Origin: Branchiostoma floridae | Taxonomy: Eukaryota; Chordata; Leptocardii; Amphioxiformes; Branchiostomatidae | Reading direction: 5' to 3' | DNA: 64,000 nucleotides | Assembly (NCBI RefSeq): GCF_000003815.2 | Contig: NC_049979.1 | Span: 23,954,724 to 24,018,723, forward strand | Part shown: piece by piece, positions 19,901 through 33,600 of the stretch | Position numbering within the stretch: position 1 is the first letter of the stretch | Layout: each line of letters opens with the position of its first letter | Notes under the pieces: generated by a model | Seen by the model: the letters and a program-made list of their open reading frames with translations, nothing else | Database searches by the model: none | Told to the model about the DNA's origin: nothing | Translations under genes and position numbers: made by a program

Positions 19901-22900
19901 CATTTATCTCGAGGACACAGTTTTATACTTGATGATTTGGGAGATGCAGAGCTTTATGGTTGTGGCCTTGGAATATTCCAATTTAGGATGTGTTCATTTA
20001 TAAGAAGGACTCCTAGGGGAAATAGGTGGCAAGACAGGAGGACCACTTCAGCATGTACATATTTGGTAAGGATAGGCATTGGGTGGGGTGTTGTGAAACT
20101 GATGCCTTCTTTTGTTTCCAGTGGCTATGTTACATGAAAGGTGCATTAGGTCCATCAATATTTTGAAAAGTGACAAGTATTCACAGTGTCCATCTCAACT
20201 TTTGTAAGTACTTTTTTTTTATAGAATTCAAGATGGCAGGCAGTTTAACAATCAATACAGCACTCTTGGCAAAGAATCCATATCTGAATGGCATATGATA
20301 AAATTATAGAGCAATAACTTGAATAAGTGAAAAAACATTCATCTGCAACCAATGGAATTAGTAGAAGGAAATTTGATTTTTTTCCCCTACATAAGAAAAT
20401 GACATTAGATGATACACAATGCAGCAAAATACATGTACCATTATATAACTGCCAGGTACAATTTTGCTGAGAGTATGCTGTTCACATTTAATTGGATTAC
20501 TTGCAGAAGGTATTGATCTCAGTGTAAAGCTTCCAAGAGCACTGCCAAGAGCCTTATTGTGTTATCTGGCAGATGGTGGAAGAGACCTTTGCTTTCGTTA
20601 CAAAATTAGATCTTGATGTCAAGGAATATTGTTCATGCCAAGATGGTGACCTTATTCTCACTTGACATAAGCATGGGTAGATATAATTTACCAGGGGTAG
20701 GATGTCAACATTTTCCCCTTGTCATTCATTACAAGATACTTGCTAGGATTTTTACCCCCATGAAAATGTTAGTCCATTTCTCAATTTGCTTGTCCAGATG
20801 TGTGTACAAGTTTGTTCAAATCTGCCCATGTCCAAGGATGGCCCCATACAGTAGCATTATATGGTGTAACTGGAGACTTGCATTCACGGAGGTATTATTT
20901 CATATTGTATCTTGAAAATGCAATGCCCTCTTCTTTATGACATTATTGTGATGATGACATATTTTTTTATTTCCCCAAGCTGGACTTTTTTCTGAAAACA
21001 ACTAAATTTTGATGGACTCTGCAGCTTAATATTAAGCTAATACTCTACCCACCACCACAATGTATGCAAAGCATTATGGCAAAATGCTCAACATTTGCAT
21101 TTACTTTATGCATACTTAAAGTTGAAATAACAAGGTCAAAAATAACAAGTTACACACTTGTGGATAGATTTATCATAGAATACTTTATTCACAGGTGTAG
21201 TGATTTTTTGCAGCAGATTATACAAACGACTCTCAGGTACATACAGGCAGCTCTACCTAGCCATGTATTTTTTTTTTTATCTATGAAGTATTATGTACAC
21301 TGTACATAAATACACGGGCCCTGGAGGGGTTAGTGCTTTCCATCTTTTGGATTATAAAGGGCTTGGACCAGGCCGATAAAATTTTTTGCAGCTTCTGTAC
21401 AATATAAGGTGCCCCTCCCTACATCAATGTCTTATTTATAGTGTGCAAAACCTTCATTGGTTTTCCCTACACACACTAAACTCCAGTCACAAGAATGCCT
21501 GAAGTATTTCTTCTTTAGAAACCCAGATGCTAGCAAAGCAGTCAAAATGCCTGTGGTGACTTCAGTTCTTAGTTCTATCCGGTAAAAGTGTGACATTTGA
21601 CAGCAATATTCCTCATGAAAGGAGGATATCTTAGGAGAAAGCTTTCTTTTTCTAGTTCCAACATTACTTTCCAAGTTTCCTGCAATGTGGCTTTACATCT
21701 TTCTATTGTTAGCACATCAAATCATTCTCAAACAAGTGTCTACTAGGCAAGAGTGCTCGTTATAAAATACTGTACTTAATAAAAGACTGTACACTGCTCA
21801 GAGCATGTGGAATGGGTAGTTCACTTGTAAAAGTAAAGGTCATAACGATAGCTCTGTCTTTTCTACTATCAAGAGCGTTAAGACTCGTAAAACTATGGAG
21901 AGGACTTTGCTTTTTCAGACCATTATACACGCTGGAGACAGCTATACCTTACTTTTTAACACACCCTTGGAAAAGAAAACTACAGCATTTAACAATATTG
22001 TAGGAGGAATCAGAACAGAAAGCTGAAAAATTAAACATCAACTGTTGATGACTGGCATTTAAAACATTCTTCTTATCCCTTCCTTTAACAAGGTTAAATA
22101 AAAAGAGAGACTGTTGGTGTGCAATGTTAACATTTATCTGCCTGTTCCATCATTTGCATATGATAAATTAAGACATTTCCTTAATTTAAAGTGGTTAATA
22201 TTAGGTTTTCAAATGATAAATAGGGCTGTACTGTTATTGATAAATTACAAGTGTCAGCTTTAAGCATCATGAAGATTGAAATGACTCTCCCAAGACTTGA
22301 ACATTACAATCACTTACAATATTCCATTCTTCACAATTCTTTTCATGGTATAAAACTTACAATCACAGTTCTACCGACAAATTACCTCCACAATTCCATT
22401 CGGTGATGGCGATAGAGTTAGCCTGATATTTTGACATGTCTTTGGTCAGACGCACTGATCTAATGTACTGAAACATAGCCTTAAATTATCCATTGTCCTT
22501 AATTTGTTTAAAAAGACTTGATTGCTTGTATGATTACTTATTGAAACTGAGACCACTTTTCTATCAGTTGGTGACACCTGCAGAGACATTTCGTTACTTA
22601 GTAAGGTCATCTCCAACATTACTTCATTACTTTTGATTTGTCAAACAGATGCAATTAGGTCCTTACTTAGTGCACTGTTGCTACAAGATCAACTTCAAGT
22701 TGGGTCAGCACTATTCACTTGTAATTTCTAATCACAACAAAAAGGCCTCTTTAAATGTTTTCTTGATACGTGTACTTACTGCGGTGAGCACATGGTACTT
22801 TATGGCTTTCTTTCCCATTTTTCAAATGAAAGGGAAACAAAGTTAGGTTACTGCTTGTACAGAGTGTTGAATCTGAGGACCAGAACTGTGAAACAACTTC

Positions 22901-24577
22901 AGTGTTAAGTTGGTGGGTGGAGGATACTAGATGGGGACCATGAGTAACAATTCAGAAGCTTCTAGGGATGCTTCTATTTTATATTTGGATAATCTCAAAA
23001 CCTGTTTGAAACTTATGGGTTGAATATAATATCTTTTAGGCCCAATTATTTTGAAAGGACAGACCTTGTTTTTGATTGATTTAACTAATTTTCACTTTAT
23101 AAGGCTCTTAACCTTTCTCTTTAACATTCAATTCATAGTCATCATTTCTTCATATGGAAATCCTTTGTACATTTTCTTTAAATACAAACAAATACCACAG
23201 GAATTAATTACATCTCATGCAAAGGCAAAGGTGGCTCTCAGGTTCAAGTTCAAGATAATTATTAGGAACCTTATAATTTACCATAAAATTAGCACATGTT
23301 ACAGTCACTAAAAAGCACCAATTTTTTGCATTTACACTTGAAGCACACAGCTTTTCTTAGTTACAGTTCAGAATAAATATTTGTGCAAAGCAGGTTACCT
23401 TTAATTTAACAGTAAGAAACTTAGTGATGGAATAGGAGACATGCTACTACTAGTATGTAATGGTCCTTGTCACTCAGAATGAATTTTCTTAGTTTCGATC
23501 CCCATATAGTAAAGACAACAAATGCTAAAATGGAAAGAGGCATATCGGGATATATGTCATAGTAAAGGAATGCATCGTTTCAAACACACTGCTGGATTTG
23601 GGTAAGCAGCCAAGCCATTTTGTGTGAGGGACTATTTCAAATGCATCTTTGTTTGATGATCATATCATACGGGGGTACTGACAAATTCTGTCATTTTCAT
23701 GAATTGCGGATATTCATTTTCTTTTGCCCTGAACATTTTACACAAAGAACCTTAAACTTGAGAACCCACACTTGGAATTAATGGGCAATGTACATTGCGA
23801 AAGGGTGGAAACGTTATTGCCAATGTGCCTTATTGCAAGTGTCTTGTACGTCTACATGTATTTCATTTTCAGGAAAAACATTTACTGCCTTTACTTAAGC
23901 CGAGAGTTGTTCAATCTTTCAGGTATGAGGTCTGAATTTAGAGTTCTCTTCTATTGTAATGCCTTCTAAGATTAATTTCAATTCCTTTCAAATAGTGTCA
24001 AGAGTTAGTATATGAAAATATATGGCCAGGCACTACAAATGAAGTATACAGTGCATTCCATAACCAAGTAGAACTCGATGTCATTCCAGCTTTGTTTCTC
24101 GATTGGGGGTGGGCTGTTGTAGTGCAGTTACCCAGAGTTACCTTGTCCGAATATAACAGACTCAATGTACGCTATTCTTTTACCCTTGCATGCTTGTAGC
24201 AGTTTCAAGTTTGAAGAAGTTGTTTTTAGTATTGTATAAAATATGCGTTCTTCAAGGTAGGACAAGGAAGGCTGTGGTTCCAGGAAGAATACCTTAAGAT
24301 GATCCTAAGACTACAACAGAAGTAATCAGCTAGATGCTATATTTAATCAGTTAGCCATTGCTCGTGATTCTTAAATCTTATCTTGGTGCCAGTCCTAACA
24401 TATTAATTGTCTACTCACAGACAGAACACATGGGTCATAAGGGAACCACATGCTTGTTACAAGGAGTGTACAGAAAACTGGGCACTGTCTACAGGTACAT
24501 GTACAGGTGTGTTGGCTTGTGCTGCCTCCAGGTGATGCGGGCCCCTCCCGGTGATGCCCCGCCCGACTACACGGGGA
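19901..24577. other. AT-rich intergenic stretch between the element and WDR20
   Basis: 4.7 kb with no exon-like block on either strand; open frames are short and of biased AT composition. It may include 3' UTR of the long WDR20 form on the minus strand. No clear repeats recognised. Confidence 0.45.
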
Positions 24578-24628
24578 CTATACCACCGTCCCGCCCGTGG
24601 AGTGTGTGGAAGAGGTCTGACTCAGACC
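24578..24628 (-). CDS. WDR20: Candidate alternative last coding exon of WDR20
   Basis: On the minus strand a good acceptor (TTTCTCCTACAG) precedes 16 codons and a TAG, in phase with exon 3 if that exon is spliced just after Pro-Gly-Lys or Pro-Gly-Lys-Val (donor AAA|GTGGTG or GTG|GTGGGT near 25,710). The peptide is Ser/Thr-rich and ends Gly-Gly-Thr-Val-Val. I recall a vertebrate WDR20 isoform that also ends in Gly-Thr-Val-Val after a Ser/Gln/Pro-rich stretch. The block is a GC-rich island in AT-rich DNA. Intervening exons are not ruled out. Confidence 0.55.
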   Translation of the reverse strand, partial: GLSQTSSTHSTGGTVV

Positions 24629-27600
24629 CTGTAGGAGAAACACACAAGGAAACATCAACACAATATAAGTATGGTCTTCTAAGGCCATTAAAAATAAATT
24701 TTATGTATGACATCCACTTCAGATCTATGGCAAGAGTGCCCAAAATGCCTATATCTCAAAATAGAGACCATAAACATTGTATCTGTGATTAGGGCTTGTG
24801 TTCTGGTATCCTGAGTTACACAACCGACCCTTGCAAAAACCTGCCAACCCTGTATTTCATGTTTCAGATTAAAGCTTTGAACAGCTGATGTACTTCTTTG
24901 TTCAGTTTATTGATTTGTTTGTACAAGATCTGTACAATATGATGTTGGAAATACCGTGTCCTGATGCCTTTCAGTTTCACACTGATAAACTGTATTTGTT
25001 GGATCACTTTGGCCAAAGTAAAAAAAAAAAGTAAAAAGAAAAGAGAATCCATACTAATTGTCCCTTCAGGACTGTCATCAAGAACAGAACATTAACTTTC
25101 CCACACGTCCTTATACATGTCAAAGGGCTACAGATAAATACACTGTGTGGTGAAACTACGTGTCAGTGCTGAAACAAATGTAAACTGTACGTGTTGATGT
25201 TATGGCACGAACAGCCTACAAGAGGGGATATCTCATACCAGATTCCCATTTCTATCATGACATACCAACATATAGAGGGATCAACGCACACATCCAAGGC
25301 CAAAGTGTGTTGATGGAATAAAACATGAGGGCTTTCCTGCCTTCACTTTCAGGCAGAGGTAATGTATGGGGGCAGGCAGTCCACATCAATACCAATGTGT
25401 TTGTGCTTGCTGTTGGAAGACATAATGGCTGCATGACACAAGCAGGAAATTTGACTTCTTACAACTGCAACCTGTCTTCTTTATGACGAAGCTGATACCC
25501 TCTTTTCTGTCTAAAACATTTTCCTGCATCTTTACAGCATATAACCTTCAGCTTGTTAAGATAGCTGTTTTGCACCAAATTTGCAATGGTTTTCAGTTTA
25601 GGTGGTGTTAGGGGGTTAAAGAAAATCTAATGTTAAGAATGTAAATGAACATCACATACATGTAATAGGTAGAAAACTGTCATACATTGCAGACACCCAC
25701 CACTTTGCCTGGCCTGGCCCATGTGCAGACGAACCCCTCTTGACATCCCGTTACTATGCAGTCTTCCCTAAACACTAGGGCTGTAAGTCTCTCCTGTGCT
25801 ATCTTCTTACACACCAAAGGTTCTAATAGAGGCACCTCGTCCAGTTTAGGACAGCAGGGGGTGCCAAGCCTGGCATAGTCTTCCAACATTTTGGAGTGAG
25901 CATTGTGACCTTTGCTTATCGAGTTCAACTTGTCGCTGCTCTTACTAGACAGACTGTAATTCCTCTTGTGTTCGTGCTTCTCGTGTTTGTCTCTCCTGTC
26001 CCCGAGAGTCAATGTCGCGAACTTGCTGGTGATTCCGGAGGCTATGGAGCCGTCTGTCAAGCTCTTCTCCTTGGCGTTAGGGGCGGACCCTGTGGAGTGG
26101 ACTGCATTGTGAGGGAGGCTGTTGCACCTGGGCATGGTGGCACTGCCCGAGGGCAGCGGGAGAGAGTTTGTTAGGTTCGTATGAGTCCGTGCTCTTGTCA
26201 AAGGCTGCTGCGGGTACAAGACATCCTCCGTCAAATCCCATATGCAGAGCTGGGTGTCCTGGCCGACCGACCCAAACCGGTACGTCGTCACATTGCTGGT
26301 ATCCGCATTGCAGATGGACGCCCGGGAGTGACTACTGTTCGCACGCTCCCTCATAGAGCCGGGGTTGGACCCGGGATTAGATCCCGGGTTGTTTCTACTT
26401 GTTTGAGAGTCGTCGCCTTCGTCGTCGCTCCCACTGAAGTCCCCCGCCTCGCCCTCCACCACCATGGTGGTGAAGGGGTCGAACGCGACCACACTTACCC
26501 AGGATTTGTGTCCATGCCCCCGGGCCACTACTCTTTTCTCTGCAAAAGACCAGACAGTCACTAGGTCATCCTCACCGCCTACTGCCACAAGCTTACCATC
26601 AGGGCTCCAACATATACACAGCAGTCCTCCAAAATAACTCTTCATCATCCCCTTTAACTCCATTTGGTCAAAATCTATAACCCTAAGGAAACCGTCCTGG
26701 CTGACGCAGGCGATGTGCTTATTGTCCGGGGAGAACGAGAACTCGTTCAGCGCGCCGTCGCCGATGACCCATCTGAAGATGGGGTTCCGCGTGGACTTGG
26801 ACTTGCACGTCCAGACGGAGAAACCCTCCCCCTGCTTGAGCAGCTGGTAGTGGGGTGCAGTGGTGCCACAGGGGTGCTCCTCATTGTACATGTACATCTG
26901 ACCGCTGGCGTGGGACACCAGGAACATGTTTTCTGTCCCAGGAACCCACTTTATACACGTTACCCTGCTCTTGTCTATTAGTCTCTGTAGAACACAAGGA
27001 CAAAAATCATAATAATATGTGTTAGTGCAAGGCAAGAACTTTTGATTAACATACAACACTAACAGTGTGAATATCATTAATTATCTACTGAGAGCAATCT
27101 TAACTAAAATGTCCTTCTCTTCAATACTACATTTGTTGGTATCATGTACTTTGTTGGGACTCCCATGTTAGTACTTAGTCAGGCTTCCATAGTCACCTGC
27201 CTGGCCATGTTGTGGGAAGGAGTATATTCATAACTATATCGTGTTTCATCGAATGTTCAATAGTTTACACAAGTCTACATGTACTCAGTGCAAGACCTTT
27301 TCAACACAACAGTACTTGCGAGCACACACATGTCAAAATAAGTGCTTACTTCTTCATTGAAAAGCTTGCTAGTTTCCTTCTTGATAGGGTCGATGAGTTG
27401 CACTTGTCCCGCTGAAAATCCTACTAACAAGCTGACGCTGTCGCTGGTGCAGGTCAGCTGGTTAAAATCATGGCACGTCGGTAACGTTCCCTTGTAGACA
27501 CGTTTGTCTACTGGTTTGGTCAAATCAGCTGCCTGTATATAACAAACAACAAAGAATGGTCACTTTACAAGATAAATCTTCATTCATTCAAGGCCGTACT

Positions 27601-30600
27601 ATTCTATACTTATTACCAGGTGAAGGAGATCAGTAATCTTGTTTCCACTTATAACTATAACTCAAGATCATTTTGATGTATGTTTGGAAACATAACCAGT
27701 TTCTCAGGTTTTAGAGAATGATCTCAACAACATCTTGTAGAAAACCATCAAGTGCTTTTCTGTTCATTTTCTACGCAATGGTCCAACATCAGCATTAATG
27801 TAACAATGTACTTAATACCTCACATGATAAAAGATGTATAGCCTAATCTTCATGTCAGCAATATTGTATCATTTATCTCCTGCCCTATGAAACCCCAGAT
27901 TTATGTTAAGGACCAGTATCAACTGAATTTGATCCGGCTATTTCATCACTCTCTGCAGTTCAAAAGATGCCAGCTGGGGGGAACCTTATCGCGATGCACC
28001 TCTGGCCTGGATTTCAGCTGAAGTGGCGATACAGAAATCCTCTCTTCATCATTTATAAGTTCAACTTCAAGGTCTAATCGAGGCAGGCAACCATATATCT
28101 ACTACCGGTAGTACTGCACGGACGACTGGACACCTGAATTTCAAATTCAATCTTACAAATTTTGATCCAACAGAAAATCAAAGCTTTAATCAGCAACCCT
28201 GGCAAGGGAAAAGCAAGCCTGGAGACAGCTCTCTATCTTCATGTCCCCAACGACTTGGAGGTCAAGGGACTAGGGAGGGAGGTAATTAACAACAATGCAA
28301 AGAAAAAGGGGGTCAGTTGCAAAGCTCAAACTCATATACTATAGCCACTGGAAATTCTAAAGAAAGTCTACCTTTAAGATTGACTAGCCTGGGTACCATC
28401 CTCCATGGTAACTCAGCTGGCTCAATCTTTTTGCCATAGTTAGCAAGCAAAAATCTTGAGTCGGTGGAGGATGGTAGTACCCAGGCTAGAATTTGACCAC
28501 AATATTGTGCTATATCAATCCACCCAGATTATACAACTCTGATCTGTATTTACACCCAAATAAAACTGGTAAGCTGAACAAATTTGGACCAAACTGGAAA
28601 AGCTTAGACCCAACAGCCGCTAACATGGACCAAAAATTTCAAGGCAAGACAGAAATTTCAAGGCAAGACCCCTATTGTGCTAATCAACTGTGACTTCTGC
28701 CCTTGGCACTTCCATCCATTGCTACCAGTCAGGTCCTGAATCTGTATGAACACTATGTGAGGTCCATACCAAATTTTCCAATTTGGGACTGACTGACAGG
28801 AAGTGTAATTTGCCATGAAGACTAAATGAGCCATTACCGTACAGTAGGCACCCCATCTCACTACAAGTGTAGAATAGCTGGACTGCCATTTTCCACATCA
28901 CTTCAGAATATTGTATTTTCTTTTCTAGAACCTATAAGACTTATTTTGTCACAGTCTATCCTGTCTAGTATTTACCAGGACCGTATATATCATAAGCAGC
29001 CTGGACATTTGTTGCAATAATAATTATTCCTCTGATGAGAATTCATTAAGCTCTTCTAGCCCAAATGTACAGAGCAACTTGAAGACAACATAAAATACAG
29101 GACTGGTAGATATTGTGTGTGTTTGTGTGTGCACTGAAATAAAAACAGCTTTATATAAAAAACAATTTGGGAGAAAGAAAATTCTATCATATCTTTATTG
29201 TAAATGCGCAAATGCCTTTAAACTTATGGTAGTGAGAACATGGAGTGTTTTCAGTGGTTTTAAGTTTTCGGTATTGTATGAGAGTCACATACTGTATAGT
29301 AATGGAAATGCTAGTTTCACATTCATGGCAAAGAGGTCACAGCTAAAACCATGAACGTAAAGCAACCACAAAAATGTCAAGAATAACAGTAACATATTGA
29401 AGAGGCAGAATAATCAAACATCTATGGCCCCAGTAGTGACAAATCCCTGGAAGTCCATTTTATATAATTGTTGAATTTTCTAAAAGCAGGAAGCGATCAC
29501 AGCGGATTTAATTACGCTTATGAAAACAAGAATATAGTAAATTTCCCATGCGCCCTCCTGGGGATAAACATTTGCAGTCATTAGCTGACTACAAGGTCAC
29601 TCCAGGCAGTGCTATGCCAGAAATGGCCTCTTTTACATATACAATGTAAAGGTTATCCCCAAATGTACTCGGGCCTGGATTGGATCTTATTTGTATTACA
29701 TGCAGGCCTAGCATCTTTTAACAGGGCTCAAAATTCATTTTTGAGAATAGGTGGATAAACCTTTGGTGCACCGAGAAAATTTAGGAGCACAACATTAACT
29801 ATATCAAATAGCAGAATTATAAGATCAGCAAAACATGATTACAAACCTTACCACCTTTCTCCAGAGCTTGAATTTCTATAGCTGTCTTCCAAGAACATAA
29901 ATATCAAGAATATGCTTGTCCTGTGAGGTGAGGTAATACTAATAGAATAATTTTGTAACTAACTAACCCTACTCAAATGTCAAGATGCACTCAAACTAGT
30001 GTATCGACAAATCAAAAATTTGGCAAACAGCTTCAATTTTGGGTGCACAAAATGCAAATGCACCCAATATTACAAGCCTATTTATGAATTCTCTATGACT
30101 TTAGTATGAGCTGAAATTGGTTACAAATGTCATCAACATCCCTACAATGATTATACAAAACAGTATTGACGTATTGAGAAACAGATTTGGATGAAACAAG
30201 GAGAAAGTCGAGAAACTGTTCCTGTTTCCTTCCACATTTTGTCTGCAAAGACGTTTGGAGAAGCCAGTTGCAGGTGGTTTGAAGGAACGTCCCCAATCAG
30301 ACACCGCATTAATCATAATCAAGGGCACGGCCGGAGCAACCGTGTAGAATGGTACCTAATCAAGGGGAGGTGAACACAGACATGTCTAACAGGAGCATCG
30401 ATCCATCCAAGTCCATGGCTGTACTGTACATGTGCTGATGAAATATGGTATCTCAAGCATGAGAGACAACTCCACAAAAGATAACATAAGGCGGAGGATA
30501 TTGGATTTTTACAGTGCAAGCAAAAACCTACTCAGCAATTAATTCATTGTAGACATTTCATTTTCATGCTGGTGTATTCATGAGTTTCTGTCAAAAATTT

Positions 30601-33600
30601 CTATTGATGAATGTTTTTTTCCACAAACACATGCATCGTTCAATGCTAACAAATATTGAAGTATGGCAGACATCATAACAGCTGGTTCAGCCAGGAAATA
30701 TAACTCTTAGATAAGTTCTATTTAAATCAAATCCAGAATAGTGATGCTTCTGACAATACACATGATGAGAAACAAGGATGGTGACACCCCTTACCATCAT
30801 ACACCCCTGGTCTCCCTTAGCATGATGGGAAATAAACATGTCGTTATCCATGAATAAACAAACAGAAAACATGGCGGCACCCTTGAAAGGCAGCAAAACC
30901 AAAACAGGTTTTGCCATCACAAAGCTGTAAACAAGCTATCTACCACCAAAAAATCAAGACCATAGCATGTCCAGGTCAAAGGATGAGAAAAAAGAAAGTT
31001 CTGCAGCAGTACCCAGGTCATACACCAGGGGGCCCCAAATCGACCTTGTTTTCTCAACCGGTACCCACATGACAAATATCATTACAATCCATCCAGAGGT
31101 TCTTGAGTTATGGTGACCACAAATATCTAGACACACAAACAGACAGACTCACAGAGACACAGACACACTAAAAACTATACCTCTATTTTTCATCGAGGTA
31201 ATAAATAACGGACAGCAATGTTGTTTTTTACTCCACAAACATGTCTATCTAAATAATTCTAATCTAACTTCTACATCATCGAATTTTGAAGTAGATATTC
31301 CACCTTTATATCTATTTATCTATTTATTTGGCCGGCATTACAGGTAGCCAAGTCCATTTATTTCACAATATAGACTTCCCTATTGCACACCTAATCAATG
31401 AATTCCAATGGCTTCTAGTAAGTCTTCACATCTTAGCAGACTGTGGCAACTTGTGAATGCTTCAACTTGTTCATGAGTATGAATACTACATGTATGTATG
31501 TATGTATGTATGTATGTGGCAGCAAACAGTTGTCTCTATTGCAGCACACAATGTCAGTTGGTATTTGAACTTCAACTGTATCTATCATAGTCTCCTATTG
31601 GCATCATACCCAAAGGAACCCCAAGGTGAGACCAAGAACATTGGCCATGGGAATATATGGGCAATGGGGTATCTACTGATAGCAATGGCATACAGGTCAG
31701 AAGAGTCGTTCTAAGGTTCAGCACACGTGTGTGACAATATAATTCTGTGGTGGGGAGTAAATGGAATGTTCGTGGTGGTTTTTAGTTTGTGTTGAAACAA
31801 GGGGGCAGGCGGGCTAAAAACAGAACAAGCATGTTTGGGTTGAGGTTATGAATATCAAAAGACTCAGAATATAAAACCACTGCAAACATTTCCACATTTA
31901 CAGTACACCATTACAGACAGCCATCAACTTGGACCCCCAAGATGAATTAACATCTACACACATAGGAATCACAACCACGCTTTTTGATTTGTACAGCACT
32001 TGCCTCCACAGCAGTGATGAAGGGGCTTTGTTACAGAATTAGAGAGTTTGATATTTCGATCCACGCTCCGACGCACAAAGTTATAGGAGTGGCATACAGA
32101 TTTTTGCACTGAGTCAGGTAATGCAGATTAGGTAGACCTCCATATGGTACCATCAATAAGTCAATGTGTCCAGACTGCTTCAGTTACACAAAAGGATAGG
32201 ATAACCTGGATGCTTCAGTATCAAGAGAGCCTATGATTCTTCAGTTAGCTTTATCTCTGCATAGTGCTAGAAGTAGTGAGACATGTTGTCTGAAATATGG
32301 ACACAAATACCATCCTTTTACATTGTATATTACCATCTTTTCCACGGCAAAGCCACGGATTTGCCACCTGAAATGGAATTGGCACATATATCGATGTCAG
32401 GTTCTTTTAACGGGGGATAAAAAGTCCATACATTTTGAACATTTTGAATACACAACTTCAACTTCAAACATTTTACCATTTCTATAATTACATTGCATGT
32501 ACAAGGTTTTGACTGAGGAGAAAGAAAAATGCAGAAAAGACTGGCTCCAAAACTTTCTGCTCAGTGTTGTATATTGTATATACAGTAGCTCACACTCATA
32601 CATTGATCTTTAATGCAATGTAGGCTGTAAAAATTGCATCAAACAAGACTTGACATTTCACAAGTCAGCACAACCAAATTGTCTCTGGTAATGTTGTACT
32701 GTATCCAGATAAGGGCCTACCTCAGAACTCTGTACCAAAAATCAATCTTTCATATCATCAGCGCTACCATAATCATATCAAAACATCAGCACACTTTCCC
32801 GGCTCCCTTTCTCCTCTCACGCATCCTTAACAAGCCGTTAAGAGAGTAAAGATCTGGGCTTTCTAATTCAACTGGGGAAATAAAGCGCTTTTAGCTGAGT
32901 CTTAGAGGGCGCTGAAGCACATAACTGCGGTGCGAGATATTTCATGGGGAAAAACAACATGTGTTGTATTGTTCTTATATTATCAAGGATTAATAATTCT
33001 GGACCATGTTTATCAACACCTTTGTTTCACCAAACCATTTCCTTTCAGCTGCAAACACTACATCATCAGCACAATCCAACAGCTTTGAAACATCAACCTA
33101 CAGACTACTTGGCAATCTTACAACACATTCACCATGTACTGTGTTAGTAGTTTACTACCGCAAGATATTCATCAATTAGGACAAACCAGAAAGTATTGAA
33201 AAAAATGTCAGCAAAAAGAAAAAAAAATGGTAATAAATAAGTTTGGATAAGACGAAAATTGTGCCGGAAAGGCTGCCCCAAAAATGGCCTGAGAATACAT
33301 AGCAGTTAAAACCAATATTTTCCAACATGGTTGCAGTCTACATTATTCAGCAAAAATTTTCTCTAAAACACCATGGTCTATGAACGTGCAAAACAATTAG
33401 CCTCCATAGCAGGCTCTCTATGGGCTTTTTTGGCACTTTTTGTACTGGGTTGCTAAAATGGGCGGCTATGAGAGAGGCCAGCAATCAGCGACCCAGTACA
33501 AAAAGTGCCAAAAAAGCCCATACAGAGCCTGCTATGGAGGCTACAAAACAATTAGGTTGCTACATTTCTTCAGTAGCTGTAATTCATGTTCCTGCCTAAG

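Noticed and set aside
25896-26981. Plus-strand frames over WDR20 exon 3
   Set aside because: Antisense shadows of WD40 coding sequence.
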